From: JAJRXR01 sp041987545
Lineage (GTDB): Bacteria > Planctomycetota > Phycisphaerae > Phycisphaerales > UBA1924
Direction: 5' to 3'
DNA: 64,000 nt
Assembly: GCA_041987545.1 (NCBI GenBank)
Contig: JBHIWH010000003.1
Coordinates: forward strand, 186,001 to 250,000
The notes beneath the pieces were generated by a model. The model did no database searches and was not told the DNA's origin. It was given only the letters and a program-made list of their open reading frames with translations. Numbering within the stretch: the stretch's first letter is position 1; every line of letters begins with the position of its first letter. The position numbers and the translations under genes were made by a program. This document shows, one piece after another, positions 48,369 to 56,373 of this stretch.

Positions 48369-48608
48369 TCAGTCCTGGTGCCCGCGCTTGGACGGGAAGG
48401 CGGCGGCGAACAGCGTCGCCAGCGCCAGGATCACCAGCGTGATCAGCGTCATGATCACCGGCGCCGCCGGGTCCTCGCGGGGCTGCGGCGGCCTCAGCGA
48501 CTGCTGCGCCAGAGCCGACGAGGCCATCGCGGCCAGGCCGATCGCGGCCGCCACGCTCGGCAGGAACCGCCTGGACTTGCTCGCACGCGTCGTGGGTCGG
48601 TCGCTCAT
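48369..48608 (-). CDS. Small two-TM exported protein
   Basis: A 79-residue protein with a basic start, a signal-like segment (AAAIGLAAMASSALAQ) and a second TM helix (PVIMTLITLVILALATLFAA) ending in SKRGHQD. A TAGCAT hexamer and a GGAGG site precede the ATG on the minus strand, which supports translation. It heads the group of three small genes reading toward the PSP1 gene. Function unknown. Confidence 0.62.
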   Translation of the reverse strand: MSDRPTTRASKSRRFLPSVAAAIGLAAMASSALAQQSLRPPQPREDPAAPVIMTLITLVILALATLFAAAFPSKRGHQD

Positions 48609-48697
48609 GGTCGTCGCCTGCCTCCGGGGCCCGATGCTACGAGGATCGCGGCGGGGAGTAAACACACGCCCCTCCCCCCTCCATACGCCCAGGACGC

Positions 48698-49312
48698 TCA
48701 CGCGATCCGTGCCATCGCCGACGGGGCGGGGGCGGAGGCCGACCCGACCCCCGACCTGGCCGCCGGGGGCGCGAACGGGCGGGCCAGCCGCTCGAACGCC
48801 TCGGTGGGCAGGTCCACCGTCCGCCAGCGGGGCGAGCGGGTCTTCATGGCGCCCTCGTACTCGTCCAGCCCGATCGCCCGGACCGCGTACCACCGGCCCC
48901 CCTCCTCGATCACCTCGTCGAACAGCCCGTCGGGCGGCTGGTCCTCGCACTGGTACACGAACACCAGCGCGCCCTCGAACCCGTCGCCGAACAACCGCTC
49001 CCACGTCCGCAGCGACTCGATGTCGTCGAGCGTGACCCAGCACTCGAGGCGCCCGCCGACCCGGGCCGGGTTCTTCCGCCGAGGCGCCCTTCGGCCCTTG
49101 ATCTCGACGAGCAGGTTCGTGTCCTCGCCGTAGACGACGAAGTCGAAGCTCTTGAGCGTCCGCTTGGAGCCGCCGGCCGAGTCCTCGAGCTTCAGGCGTG
49201 CGCCCTCGGGCAGCAGAGACCGCTTGGCCTCGTCCACCGCGACGTACGGGATCCGGGCCCGCCTCAGGTACTGCTCGAACGCCCGCTCGTAGTGCCGCCG
49301 ACGCTGGGCCAT
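48698..49312 (-). CDS. HYExAFE-family, nuclease-like protein
   Basis: A 204-residue protein that opens HYERAFEQYLRR, the name-giving motif of the HYExAFE family known from planctomycetes. FDFVVYGEDTNLLVEIKGRR provides an Asp and an E-x-K pair 12 residues apart, the layout of a PD-(D/E)XK nuclease core, and all three residues are present. No activity is established for the family to my knowledge. The last 30 residues are Ala/Pro/Ser-rich. It has a leaderless-type promoter and no obvious operon partner. Confidence 0.8.
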   Translation of the reverse strand: MAQRRRHYERAFEQYLRRARIPYVAVDEAKRSLLPEGARLKLEDSAGGSKRTLKSFDFVVYGEDTNLLVEIKGRRAPRRKNPARVGGRLECWVTLDDIESLRTWERLFGDGFEGALVFVYQCEDQPPDGLFDEVIEEGGRWYAVRAIGLDEYEGAMKTRSPRWRTVDLPTEAFERLARPFAPPAARSGVGSASAPAPSAMARIA

Positions 49313-49318
49313 CGCCCA

Positions 49319-49324
49319 AGCCTA
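49319..49324 (-). promoter_or_regulatory. -10 element TAGGCT, 6 bases before ATG 49312
   Basis: On the minus strand TAGGCT, TGGGCG, ATG. Confidence 0.45.
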
Positions 49325-49347
49325 CCGCCGGCCCTGTTCGGCGTCGA

Positions 49348-50322
49348 TCAGGGTCCCGACGATCCGCTCGGCGTCCCGCCCAGGCGGTCCAGGATCACCG
49401 GGATCGCCGGGGGCGTCGCGGCTCGCCCATCCCCGCCCCCGCCGGAGAACGGCAGGCGCCGGACCATGGCCCGGTGGTTGGCCCCCAGCTCGACGACGTC
49501 CTCGACCCCCGGCAGGGCCGCCGAGGCGACGGGCACCACCCCGTCGCCCAGCCCCTGGCTCAGCGAGACCAGGTCGGGCGGCGCGCCGGCCGGCAGCGCG
49601 ATCAGGCGCCCGCGGACGCACGTGATCCGCACGCCCTCGGGCCTCGGGCGGGCGAGCAGGTCGGTCAGCAGGGGCGAGCCGGGCGCCAGGTCGGCCGCGG
49701 CCTCGCCCCGCCCGTCGTCGAGGAAGCGTCGGATGTCCTCGATCCCGCCCACGCCGTGCTCGGCCAGCCGCTGGGCCTGCTCGCGCAGCTCCCCCGCCCA
49801 GCGCAGCCGCGACCAGGGCGAGCCGCCGAACGGGGTTCCGAGCGTGACGAGCCGGTCGACCTCAGGAATCGCGTCCGGCTCGCGGGCGCGGGTCAGCGCG
49901 TCCAGCGAGACGAGCCCGCCCATCGAGTGCGCCACGATCGACAGACGACCGACGCCCGAGCCCCGGAGCGACTCGAGCGCCTCGACCAGAGCCGCGGCCG
50001 ACCGCTCGACGGGCTGATCGTTGGGGTAATCGAATCGGATCGGCGTGTGCCCGGCCTCCGCCAGCGCCGGGGCAAGGTCGTCCCAGACGTCGCCCGGCTC
50101 GTCCAGCCCGTGCACGAGCAGGACGGGGGACTCGACGACGGACATGTCGCTGGCCGGGGCGGCCCACGCCCCGGACACCAGCACGCGCAGCCCGTGGCGC
50201 TCGCCGGGCGAGCGTCCGCCCGCGCCCGGCGGCGTGGCCAGCGCGATCAGCGCGACGCTCAGGGCGCACAGCAGCGTCGCCGCCACCCCCGCCGCGATCC
50301 CGAACCGCCGCCGCCTCCGCAT
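49348..50322 (-). CDS. Alpha/beta-hydrolase, lipase-like
   Basis: A 324-residue protein with an N-terminal TM or signal helix (FGIAAGVAATLLCALSVALIAL). The oxyanion strand is VLLVHGLDEPGDVWDD, the nucleophile elbow is VAHSMGGLVSLDAL, and a LGTPFGGSPW segment follows, as in PGAP1/lipase-like hydrolases. An Asp (LGDGVVPVASA) and a later His (LGANHRAMV) complete a plausible triad. It is exported or membrane-anchored. It lies 58 bases after the mlaD-like gene on the same strand, so a phospholipid-related substrate is conceivable. Confidence 0.83.
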   Translation of the reverse strand: MRRRRRFGIAAGVAATLLCALSVALIALATPPGAGGRSPGERHGLRVLVSGAWAAPASDMSVVESPVLLVHGLDEPGDVWDDLAPALAEAGHTPIRFDYPNDQPVERSAAALVEALESLRGSGVGRLSIVAHSMGGLVSLDALTRAREPDAIPEVDRLVTLGTPFGGSPWSRLRWAGELREQAQRLAEHGVGGIEDIRRFLDDGRGEAAADLAPGSPLLTDLLARPRPEGVRITCVRGRLIALPAGAPPDLVSLSQGLGDGVVPVASAALPGVEDVVELGANHRAMVRRLPFSGGGGDGRAATPPAIPVILDRLGGTPSGSSGP

Positions 50323-50380
50323 CACCAGGATCGTACGGGCCGGGGGCGCCGACCTTTCACGGGCCGCCGGGCGCGGGCGC

Positions 50381-51676
50381 TCACTGCGACCGCTTGACAA
50401 GCTCGTCGAGCAGCTCCTGCTCGGCGTTCTGGTACTCGCTGAACGCCTCCTCGACCCAGGCCCGCATGCCCAGCAGGGCCTCGGGCTCGACGAGCCCCGC
50501 CGACCCCCCGTCGGCGCTGACCTGCGCGATGATCGACTCGAGCGCCTCGCTGGCCGCCCGCAGGTCGCCCACCGCCCGGGCGTACGACCGGGCCGCGTTG
50601 TAGATCGGCTCGCGGCTCAGCTCGTCCTTCGAGGGCTGCTTGAGCACCCGCCAGGGCTGGGCCCGCAGCTCGGAGACCATCAGGTTCGCCTCGCCCGACA
50701 GCTCCCGCACGTTGTCGAGCGTCTTGGAGACCTTGGGCGACTCGCGGACCAGCAGCAGGTTCGCCTCCTCGCCCAGGTCGGTGAACTGCGTCATCGCCGC
50801 CTTGCCCTGGTCGAGCAGGCCCGCGATCTGATCCACGCTCTCGAAGCGGACGCGGTCGGTGATCGACTCGACGTTCGTCAGCGAGCGATCGATCTTGCCC
50901 CGGTTGGCCGCCACCATCCGCTTGGCCTGGTCGAGGAGGTCGCGGACATCCTCGACCGTCTCCTGGGCCGCGAGCAGCGTCGGCTCCAGGTCGTCGCTGG
51001 CGTCGTCCACGTTGGCCAGGATCGAGCTGATCCGGGTGTCCCACGCCTCGAGCCGGTCGTTGAGCCCCTCGGCGAAGGCCTGGATCTCCTCGAACGTCGG
51101 CTTGATGTTCGGCCGCACCTCGTCGGTGATCTCCCGCACCTGCTGGATCGTCGCCTTGATGTTGTCGATCGTCGCCTTGTCCACACCCGCCTGGGCGAGC
51201 AGGCCCGGCGCCAGCTGCCCCTCGATCCGCCCGCCCTCGGCGATCACGGCGACCGAGCCATCGCCCGGGTCCTCGGCGCCATCGAGGACCGGCGCGCGGA
51301 CGCCCGCGAAGTTGATGCTCGAGATCGACCCGATGAAGGGCACGAGCAGGTCGGCCTGCGCGTCGTCGTAGAACCGGACCCTGGCGTCCACGGCGATCGT
51401 CACGTCGATCCCCACCACGTCGCCCGAGCCCTCTTCGAACGCGAGGGTGACCTTGTCGACCTCCCCGATCTTCTGCCCGCCCAGCGTCACCTCCGAGCCC
51501 CGCTTGAGCCCGGTCGCGCCGACGTTCAGGGGGAAGCGGACGACGTACGAGGCCTTGTCCTGGAAGAGCGAGGCGCCCACGTCGCCCAGGATGAAGCTGA
51601 TGACCACCGCGCCCAGCAGGGCGCCGACGAGGAACATCCCCGCCATGATGTTGTTCCGGCTTGCGGCTCTGCGCAT
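50381..51676 (-). CDS. mlaD: MlaD-family (MCE) lipid-transport protein
   Basis: A 431-residue protein with an N-terminal TM helix (IMAGMFLVGALLGAVVISFI), one MCE domain (YVVRFPLNVGATGLKRGSEV ... GQKIGEVDKV) at residues 42-150, and a long helical region (about 170-420) of coiled-coil character. MCE proteins form hexameric rings that carry phospholipids across the periplasm; the long helices suggest a needle-like extension as in PqiB. It sits 18 bases downstream of the MlaF-like ATPase. The permease (MlaE) is not in the window. Confidence 0.87.
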   Translation of the reverse strand: MRRAASRNNIMAGMFLVGALLGAVVISFILGDVGASLFQDKASYVVRFPLNVGATGLKRGSEVTLGGQKIGEVDKVTLAFEEGSGDVVGIDVTIAVDARVRFYDDAQADLLVPFIGSISSINFAGVRAPVLDGAEDPGDGSVAVIAEGGRIEGQLAPGLLAQAGVDKATIDNIKATIQQVREITDEVRPNIKPTFEEIQAFAEGLNDRLEAWDTRISSILANVDDASDDLEPTLLAAQETVEDVRDLLDQAKRMVAANRGKIDRSLTNVESITDRVRFESVDQIAGLLDQGKAAMTQFTDLGEEANLLLVRESPKVSKTLDNVRELSGEANLMVSELRAQPWRVLKQPSKDELSREPIYNAARSYARAVGDLRAASEALESIIAQVSADGGSAGLVEPEALLGMRAWVEEAFSEYQNAEQELLDELVKRSQ

Positions 51677-51694
51677 GCGATCGCTCCGTGTCTG

Positions 51695-52591
51695 CTAGCC
51701 GCGGGTCGGCTCGACGCTCGGTGTCTTCTGGATCCCGTGTCGGTCGTCGCCGAACAGCGCCTGCTCGTAGCCCGACGTGCTCTGGCGGTCTGTGATCGGC
51801 CCGTCGGCGTCGCCCCGCAGGAACTGGCGGATCAGCCGCTCGTCGTCGGTCAGGTCATCGAGCTCCGACGCGGGCAGGTCGCGCAGACGCTCGTACCACT
51901 CGCGGGTCTCGACCTTCAGGATCCGCCCCTTGTCGAGCATCGCCATCCGGTCGGCGATGGTGAACGCCGAGTCCATCTCGTGCGTCACCACGACGCTCGT
52001 CACGCCCAGCTGCTTGGACAGCGCGATGATCAGCTGGTCGATCTGCGCGCTGGTCACCGGGTCCAGCCCGGCGCTCGGCTCGTCGTAAAACAAAATCTGC
52101 GGGTCCAGCGCCAGCGCCCGCGCCAGCCCCGCCCGCTTCTTCATCCCGCCCGAGATCTGCGCCGGGTACTTGTCCTCGGCCTCCCGCAGCCCCACCAGCT
52201 CCAGCTTGATCTTCACCTGGATGCTGATGATCTCGTCGTCCAGGTCCGTGTGCTCCCTGATCGGCAGCGCCACGTTCTCGCCCACCGTCATCGAGTTGAA
52301 CAGCGCCCCGGACTGGAACAGGATCCCGAACCGGCGCCGGATCGAGTTCAGCTCCTCCTCGCCCAGCCCGACGATGCTCTTGCCGAACAGGCGGATGTCG
52401 CCCTCGGTCGGCGGGATCGACCCGATGAGCATCCGGAGGGTGGTGGACTTGCCCGAGCCCGAGCCGCCCATGATGACCATGGTCTCCCCGGGCATGATCT
52501 CCAGGTCCAGCCCGCGCAGCACGGTCTGGTCCCCGAAGCGCTTGGAGACCCCCTCGCACGAGATCACAGGATTGGCCCCCGGCTCGCCCAT
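51695..52591 (-). CDS. mlaF: MlaF-like ABC transporter ATP-binding protein
   Basis: A 298-residue ATPase. Walker A is GGSGSGKSTT, signature QISGGMKKRAGLARAL, Walker B ILFYDEPSAGLDPV and H-loop VVVTHEMDSAF. The signature ISGGMKKR is the form typical of MlaF/Ttg2A, not of sugar or amino-acid importers. It powers lipid transport with MlaD. A leaderless-type promoter lies directly upstream. The operon reads mlaF-mlaD-hydrolase; the permease must lie elsewhere in the genome. Confidence 0.92.
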   Translation of the reverse strand: MGEPGANPVISCEGVSKRFGDQTVLRGLDLEIMPGETMVIMGGSGSGKSTTLRMLIGSIPPTEGDIRLFGKSIVGLGEEELNSIRRRFGILFQSGALFNSMTVGENVALPIREHTDLDDEIISIQVKIKLELVGLREAEDKYPAQISGGMKKRAGLARALALDPQILFYDEPSAGLDPVTSAQIDQLIIALSKQLGVTSVVVTHEMDSAFTIADRMAMLDKGRILKVETREWYERLRDLPASELDDLTDDERLIRQFLRGDADGPITDRQSTSGYEQALFGDDRHGIQKTPSVEPTRG

Positions 52592-52597
52592 CGCCCA

Positions 52598-52603
52598 ACT
52601 CTA
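52598..52603 (-). promoter_or_regulatory. -10 element TAGAGT, 6 bases before mlaF ATG
   Basis: On the minus strand TAGAGT, TGGGCG, ATG (52591). Confidence 0.45.
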
Positions 52604-52662
52604 TCGGAGGGACGGGGCGTGGGGCTTGTCCGGAAACCGGGACGCGGGGGGCGCCCGGGGGG

Positions 52663-53361
52663 CTAGGGGGCGTAGTCCCCGGGCTCCGAGAGCCTCAGCT
52701 CCGAGCCGTCGGGCATGATGATGATGATGTCCGTGATCGCCTCCGGCCCCGCCTGCTGATCGAACTGCATGATCGCCGGCGCCAGGCCCGAGTCGAACGT
52801 GGCCGGCACGGGCATCTCGCTGCCCGTCCCGGTGTAGCCCTGCATCTGGCTCGAGACCGCCGGGTCGACGAACGAGGCGATGTAATCGAACAAGCCCTTC
52901 GGGGCGCTCTGGTAGGCGCCGAACTCCGCCTCGTACGTCGCGACGAACAGCTCCATCTCGTCGTCGGAGATATCCGCGGCCGGCGAGACGAGCAACGTCC
53001 GCGCGCCGTTGAAGTCGCGCGCCTGCAGGTCCGTCATGAGCGTGTCGAAGTTCTGCGCCGCCAGGCCCACGCCCGCGGAGATCATCAGGTACAGGCCGAC
53101 CTTCACGATCGCCATCAGCACGCCGATGATCAGCGCCGCGATCGCCAGGCCCTTGCCCCCGACACGCCCGCCCGAGCCGCCGATCAGCACCAGCGAGATC
53201 ACCGCGAGCAGCACGCCCAGGATCTCGGGCCCGGGTATGCAGCAGACCACCAGCCCGATCAGCGAGCAGACCAGCGCGAGGATCGCCATGATGCTCGTGC
53301 GCTGGGGCTCGGCGTAGACCGCGGCGTCCGCGCCGCCGCCCGCGTAAGGGTCGTTCATCAT
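52663..53361 (-). CDS. Membrane protein, DUF4190-like N-terminus
   Basis: A 232-residue protein. Residues 20-100 hold three hydrophobic helices (IMAILALVCSLIGLVVCCIP; LGVLLAVISLVLIGGS; AIAALIIGVLMAIVKVGLYL) in the DUF4190 style with GGKGLAIAALIIG. The rest (about 105-232) is a soluble, acidic domain containing AADISDDEMELFVATYEAEF. Function unknown. The -10 hexamer 6 bases before 53361 supports the first of two adjacent Met codons. Confidence 0.72.
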   Translation of the reverse strand: MMNDPYAGGGADAAVYAEPQRTSIMAILALVCSLIGLVVCCIPGPEILGVLLAVISLVLIGGSGGRVGGKGLAIAALIIGVLMAIVKVGLYLMISAGVGLAAQNFDTLMTDLQARDFNGARTLLVSPAADISDDEMELFVATYEAEFGAYQSAPKGLFDYIASFVDPAVSSQMQGYTGTGSEMPVPATFDSGLAPAIMQFDQQAGPEAITDIIIIMPDGSELRLSEPGDYAP

Positions 53362-53367
53362 GCGGCC

Positions 53368-53373
53368 AGCCTA
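53368..53373 (-). promoter_or_regulatory. -10 element TAGGCT, 6 bases before ATG 53361
   Basis: On the minus strand TAGGCT, GGCCGC, ATG. Confidence 0.45.
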
Positions 53374-53405
53374 CGCGGGCCCGACCCGCCCCGCCACCGA
53401 CCGCG

Positions 53406-54557
53406 TTATCCCCGGCCCGCGATCCGCTCGGCGCACTCGGCGATCACGCCCGCCGCCTCGTCGATCTGCTCGGCCGTCGAGAACCGCGACAGGCTCAGCC
53501 GGATCGACGAACCCGCCCGGGATTCGGTGAGCCCCATCGCGAGCAGCACGGGCGAGGGCTCCAGAGAACCCGACGAGCACGCCGCCCCCGCCGAGGCGCA
53601 CACGCCACGCTCGGACAACGCCAGCAGCATCCGCTCGCTCTCGGCGCCGGGGATCGAGATGTTCGTCGTCCCCCAGACCCGGGCGCCGGGCGTGGCCGGC
53701 CCGTTGACCTCGGCGCCCGGGATCCGGTCGAGCAGCGCACGCTCCAGCCGGTCGCGCAGATCGGCGACCCGCTCCCGCGAGCCCGGGTCCCCGAGCCAGG
53801 CCAGTGCTTCTCTCGCGGCCGCGCCCGCGCCCGCGATGCCGGGCACGTTCTCCGTCCCGCCCCGGCGCCCGAGTTCCTGGGCCCCTGCGACCACGGGCTC
53901 CAGCCGCACGCCGCGGCGGACATAGAGCGCCCCCACGCCCTTGGGCCCGTGGAACTTGTGGGCGCTCAGCGACAGCAGGTCGGGCCCGGGCGTGTCGTGG
54001 TCCGACACATCCGTGGGGAGCTTGCCCACCCGTTGCACCGCGTCGCTGTGCAGGGGCACGCCACGCTCGCGGCACGCGCGGGCGATCTCGACGATCGGCT
54101 GGATCGCGCCCGTCTCGTTGTTGACCCACTGCACGCTCACGAGCGCGACGCCGTCGTCGAGCATCGCGCCCAGCGCCCCCGCGTCCACGACGCCGTCGGC
54201 GTTGACCGGGAGCGTGCGCACCGTGACGCCCGTGCGCGTCAGGCGATCGCACACGCCCGCGACCGCCGCGTGCTCGACGGGGCTGGTCACGACCGTGCCC
54301 TTGCCCGAGGCGGCGAGCACGCCCCGGATCGCCAGGTCGATCGACTCGGTCCCCGAGGACGTGAACACGATCTCCCGGGGCGAGGCGCCGATGAGCCGCG
54401 CCACGTCCTGGCGGGCCAGCTCGACCGCCGCCCGCGCCGCCTGGCCCGCGCGGTGCACGCTCGACGGGTTGTGCCAGGTCTCGCGCAGCGCCCGCCCGAC
54501 CGCCTCGACGACGGCGTCGGTCGGCCGGGTCGTCGCGTTGTTGTCCAGGTGGATCAC
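53406..54557 (-). CDS. Cysteine desulfurase (NifS/IscS-like)
   Basis: A 383-residue PLP enzyme that starts with GTG. LDNNATTRP is the usual opening, EHAAVAG and NNETGAIQPI contact the cofactor, the PLP lysine is in SLSAHKFHGPKG, and the active-site loop is SAGAACSSGSLEPS with the catalytic Cys. It releases sulfur from cysteine for Fe-S clusters or thiolated tRNA. Group I (NifS/IscS) type by the length of the loop. No isc or suf partner is adjacent, so its exact role is open. Confidence 0.93.
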   Translation of the reverse strand: MIHLDNNATTRPTDAVVEAVGRALRETWHNPSSVHRAGQAARAAVELARQDVARLIGASPREIVFTSSGTESIDLAIRGVLAASGKGTVVTSPVEHAAVAGVCDRLTRTGVTVRTLPVNADGVVDAGALGAMLDDGVALVSVQWVNNETGAIQPIVEIARACRERGVPLHSDAVQRVGKLPTDVSDHDTPGPDLLSLSAHKFHGPKGVGALYVRRGVRLEPVVAGAQELGRRGGTENVPGIAGAGAAAREALAWLGDPGSRERVADLRDRLERALLDRIPGAEVNGPATPGARVWGTTNISIPGAESERMLLALSERGVCASAGAACSSGSLEPSPVLLAMGLTESRAGSSIRLSLSRFSTAEQIDEAAGVIAECAERIAGRG

Positions 54558-54562
54558 CCGGG

Positions 54563-54568
54563 ATGGTA
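54563..54568 (-). promoter_or_regulatory. -10 element TACCAT, 5 bases before GTG 54557
   Basis: On the minus strand TACCAT, CCCGG, GTG. It is the only case in this group that uses GTG. Confidence 0.35.
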
Positions 54569-54614
54569 CAGGCGCCCGGGCGGGCCCAGCCTCCCCACGA
54601 CCCCAGCCGGGGCC

Positions 54615-55241
54615 TCAGCCGGGCTTGGCGCCCGCGTCCTTGCCGGGCTCCTTGCCGACGAGGATCCGCTCGAGGACGCGCTGGACGTGCCCGCCGGCGG
54701 CGTCGCGTCCGTGCCCGGGGATCTGCATCGCCGCCATCACGCCGTAGCCCATCCCGATGTTGATCAGCAGCCACGCGACGACCTCGGCGCTGAACCGGGC
54801 CGTCACCTTGTGCTGCGACTGGGCGAGCTTGATCTCCGCGACCAGGAACGCGTGCACCTTGCCGATGTGGTCGGCGATCGCCTGGTGGATCTCCGGGTCG
54901 TCCACCTCGCTGATCGCCTGCAGGAAGACCTTGTACCCCGCCTGGCCCCGCGTCGAGACCATCGGGTTGTCGCCGATCACACGCCGGAGACGCTCGCCCG
55001 CGTCTGACGCGCCCTCCAGGTCCTTCTCCCACTGCTCGAGCGTCTCGCGGCCGGTGCGCTCGATGAGCGCGATGAACAGGCCGCGCTTGGAGGAGAAGTG
55101 GCGGTAGATGATGGGCTCGGTGACGCCCGCGGCCTTGGCCAGCTCCGCCGTCGTCGTCCGCGCGTACCCCTTGGCGGCGAACAGCTCCGCCGCCCGGTCC
55201 AGGAGCTGCTCTCGTCTCTCGGCGGCGGGCAGGCGGCTCAT
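54615..55241 (-). CDS. TetR-family regulator
   Basis: A 208-residue protein. Residues 8-55 hold the TetR DNA-binding domain: REQLLDRAAELFAAKGYART, TTAELAKAAGVTEPIIYRHF and SSKRGLFIALIE. The C-terminal ligand domain is helical and ends in a Gly/Lys tail. The target is unknown. It lies 38 bases downstream of the RnpA-YidD fusion gene on the same strand, an odd neighbour for a regulator. Confidence 0.88.
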   Translation of the reverse strand: MSRLPAAERREQLLDRAAELFAAKGYARTTTAELAKAAGVTEPIIYRHFSSKRGLFIALIERTGRETLEQWEKDLEGASDAGERLRRVIGDNPMVSTRGQAGYKVFLQAISEVDDPEIHQAIADHIGKVHAFLVAEIKLAQSQHKVTARFSAEVVAWLLINIGMGYGVMAAMQIPGHGRDAAGGHVQRVLERILVGKEPGKDAGAKPG

Positions 55242-55279
55242 CGCGCGGGGGACCTCGCTGGAGGGAAGGGGGCCCTAGG

Positions 55280-55765
55280 TTAGCCCTTCCTATCCTCGGC
55301 GTCCTGCACGCCCCACTCCACAGGGGGCGGGTCGTACCCGCCCTTGCTCAGGGGGTGGCACCGCATCAGCCGCCCCACCGTCAGGAACGACCCCCGCCAG
55401 GCCCCGTGCCGCCGCAGGGCCTCCTCGCCGTAGCGAGAGCAGGTCGGCTCGAATCGGCACTGCCCGCCCACGAAGGGCGACAGCGTGACCCGGTAGACCC
55501 AGATCAGCAGGATCAGGGGCGTCGCCAGCGCCCGAGAGATCGGCCCGGGCCCGGCCCGCCCGACCCGCCTGCCGACGGCGAGCCCCAGCCGCGGCTCGTC
55601 GCGGTCCGTGGGCACGAGGAAGACGGTCAGCGGCCCGGCGCTCTTGCGCAGCTTGTGCGCGTAGGCGGCCCGGTACTCGCGTGCGTGGGTCAGGCGGTGG
55701 CGACGCCTGAAGACCAGCCTCGGCTGGCCCGGTCCGGGGGCCGGCTCGCTCGTGGAAGTCGTCAC
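55280..55765 (-). CDS. Chimeric protein: truncated RnpA fused to YidD
   Basis: A 161-residue protein that starts with GTG (55765), overlapping the upstream stop by 4 bases. Residues 16-70 match the N-terminal half of the RNase P protein: RRRHRLTHAREYRAAYAHK, then RLGLAVGRRVG. In RnpA this is followed by the A-V-x-R-N-R RNA-binding helix, which is absent here. Instead residues 76-150 are a full YidD: ISRALATPLILLIWVYR, CRFEPTCSRYGEEALRRHG and RCHPLSKGGYDPPP. YidD helps YidC-dependent membrane insertion. Normally rnpA and yidD are neighbours, so a deletion of about 150-180 bases could join them. No rpmH lies upstream. Confidence 0.82.
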   Translation of the reverse strand: MTTSTSEPAPGPGQPRLVFRRRHRLTHAREYRAAYAHKLRKSAGPLTVFLVPTDRDEPRLGLAVGRRVGRAGPGPISRALATPLILLIWVYRVTLSPFVGGQCRFEPTCSRYGEEALRRHGAWRGSFLTVGRLMRCHPLSKGGYDPPPVEWGVQDAEDRKG

Positions 55766-56283
55766 GCCGGGGCAGGATAGGTCTCGTCCCGCCCCTCCTC
55801 GGCCTGTCGCGTGGGCGGCAGGAGGCCGACCATCACCAGGGCCGCCCCGGCCGCGATCAGCCACAGCCGGCCCGACTCATCCGTCGCCCAATCGCCCAGG
55901 ACGGACCTGGTCCGGGCCCGCTCGGGCAGGGCCTGGGGCGGGGGCTCGAGCCACGACAGCGGCTCGGTGGCCCTGGGCGTCCTGGGGCCCAGCGCGACGG
56001 GATCGCGGTCGGCGGGGATCAGGTTCAGCTGCGTCTGGGCCAGGGCGTCGAGCAGGACCGGGTCGGCCGCGTCGAGGGCGGCCAGGAAGGCCTCGTGCCG
56101 CTCCAGCCGGTCGAGCACGCCCCGCTCGACGCCCAGCGCCCGGTCGCGGCGCCACCTCGCGTCGTCCAGGTCGTCGCCGGCCGGGATGAGCAGCGCCGCG
56201 GCCAGCAGCGCCAACCCCGACAGCAGCAGCAGCCAGCCGGCGTCGATCCGGGAGTTCGACCTGTCGGTGTCGCGCGAGCCCAC
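55762..56283 (-). CDS. Two-TM membrane protein
   Basis: A 173-residue protein that starts with GTG at 56283. TM1 is WLLLLSGLALLAAALLIPAG near residues 15-35 and TM2 is LWLIAAGAALVMVGLLPP near 140-160. Between them is a helical, acidic periplasmic or cytoplasmic loop (LDRLERHEAFLAALDAAD). No family recognised. It is coupled to the RnpA-YidD fusion by GTGA, taking the place where rpmH or the start of rnpA would be expected. Confidence 0.66.
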   Translation of the reverse strand: MGSRDTDRSNSRIDAGWLLLLSGLALLAAALLIPAGDDLDDARWRRDRALGVERGVLDRLERHEAFLAALDAADPVLLDALAQTQLNLIPADRDPVALGPRTPRATEPLSWLEPPPQALPERARTRSVLGDWATDESGRLWLIAAGAALVMVGLLPPTRQAEEGRDETYPAPA

Positions 56284-56359
56284 GGCGGACCTATCGGGCC
56301 GGGCGGGTCGTGCGCTGCAATCCGTGCCCCGTGGGTGCGGCCCCGGGCGGCGCGCCCCG

Positions 56360-56365
56360 TACACT
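56360..56365 (+). promoter_or_regulatory. -10 element TACACT, 8 bases before ATG 56374
   Basis: TACACT, TGCCCCTC, ATG; the hexamer and spacing are the same as for trpS at 29734. Confidence 0.45.
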
Positions 56366-56373
56366 TGCCCCTC

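Noticed and set aside
55530..55570. A frameshift between separate rnpA and yidD genes
   Set aside because: The frame is continuous and there is no space for the missing C-terminal half of RnpA in any frame; a deletion (or assembly collapse) explains it better.
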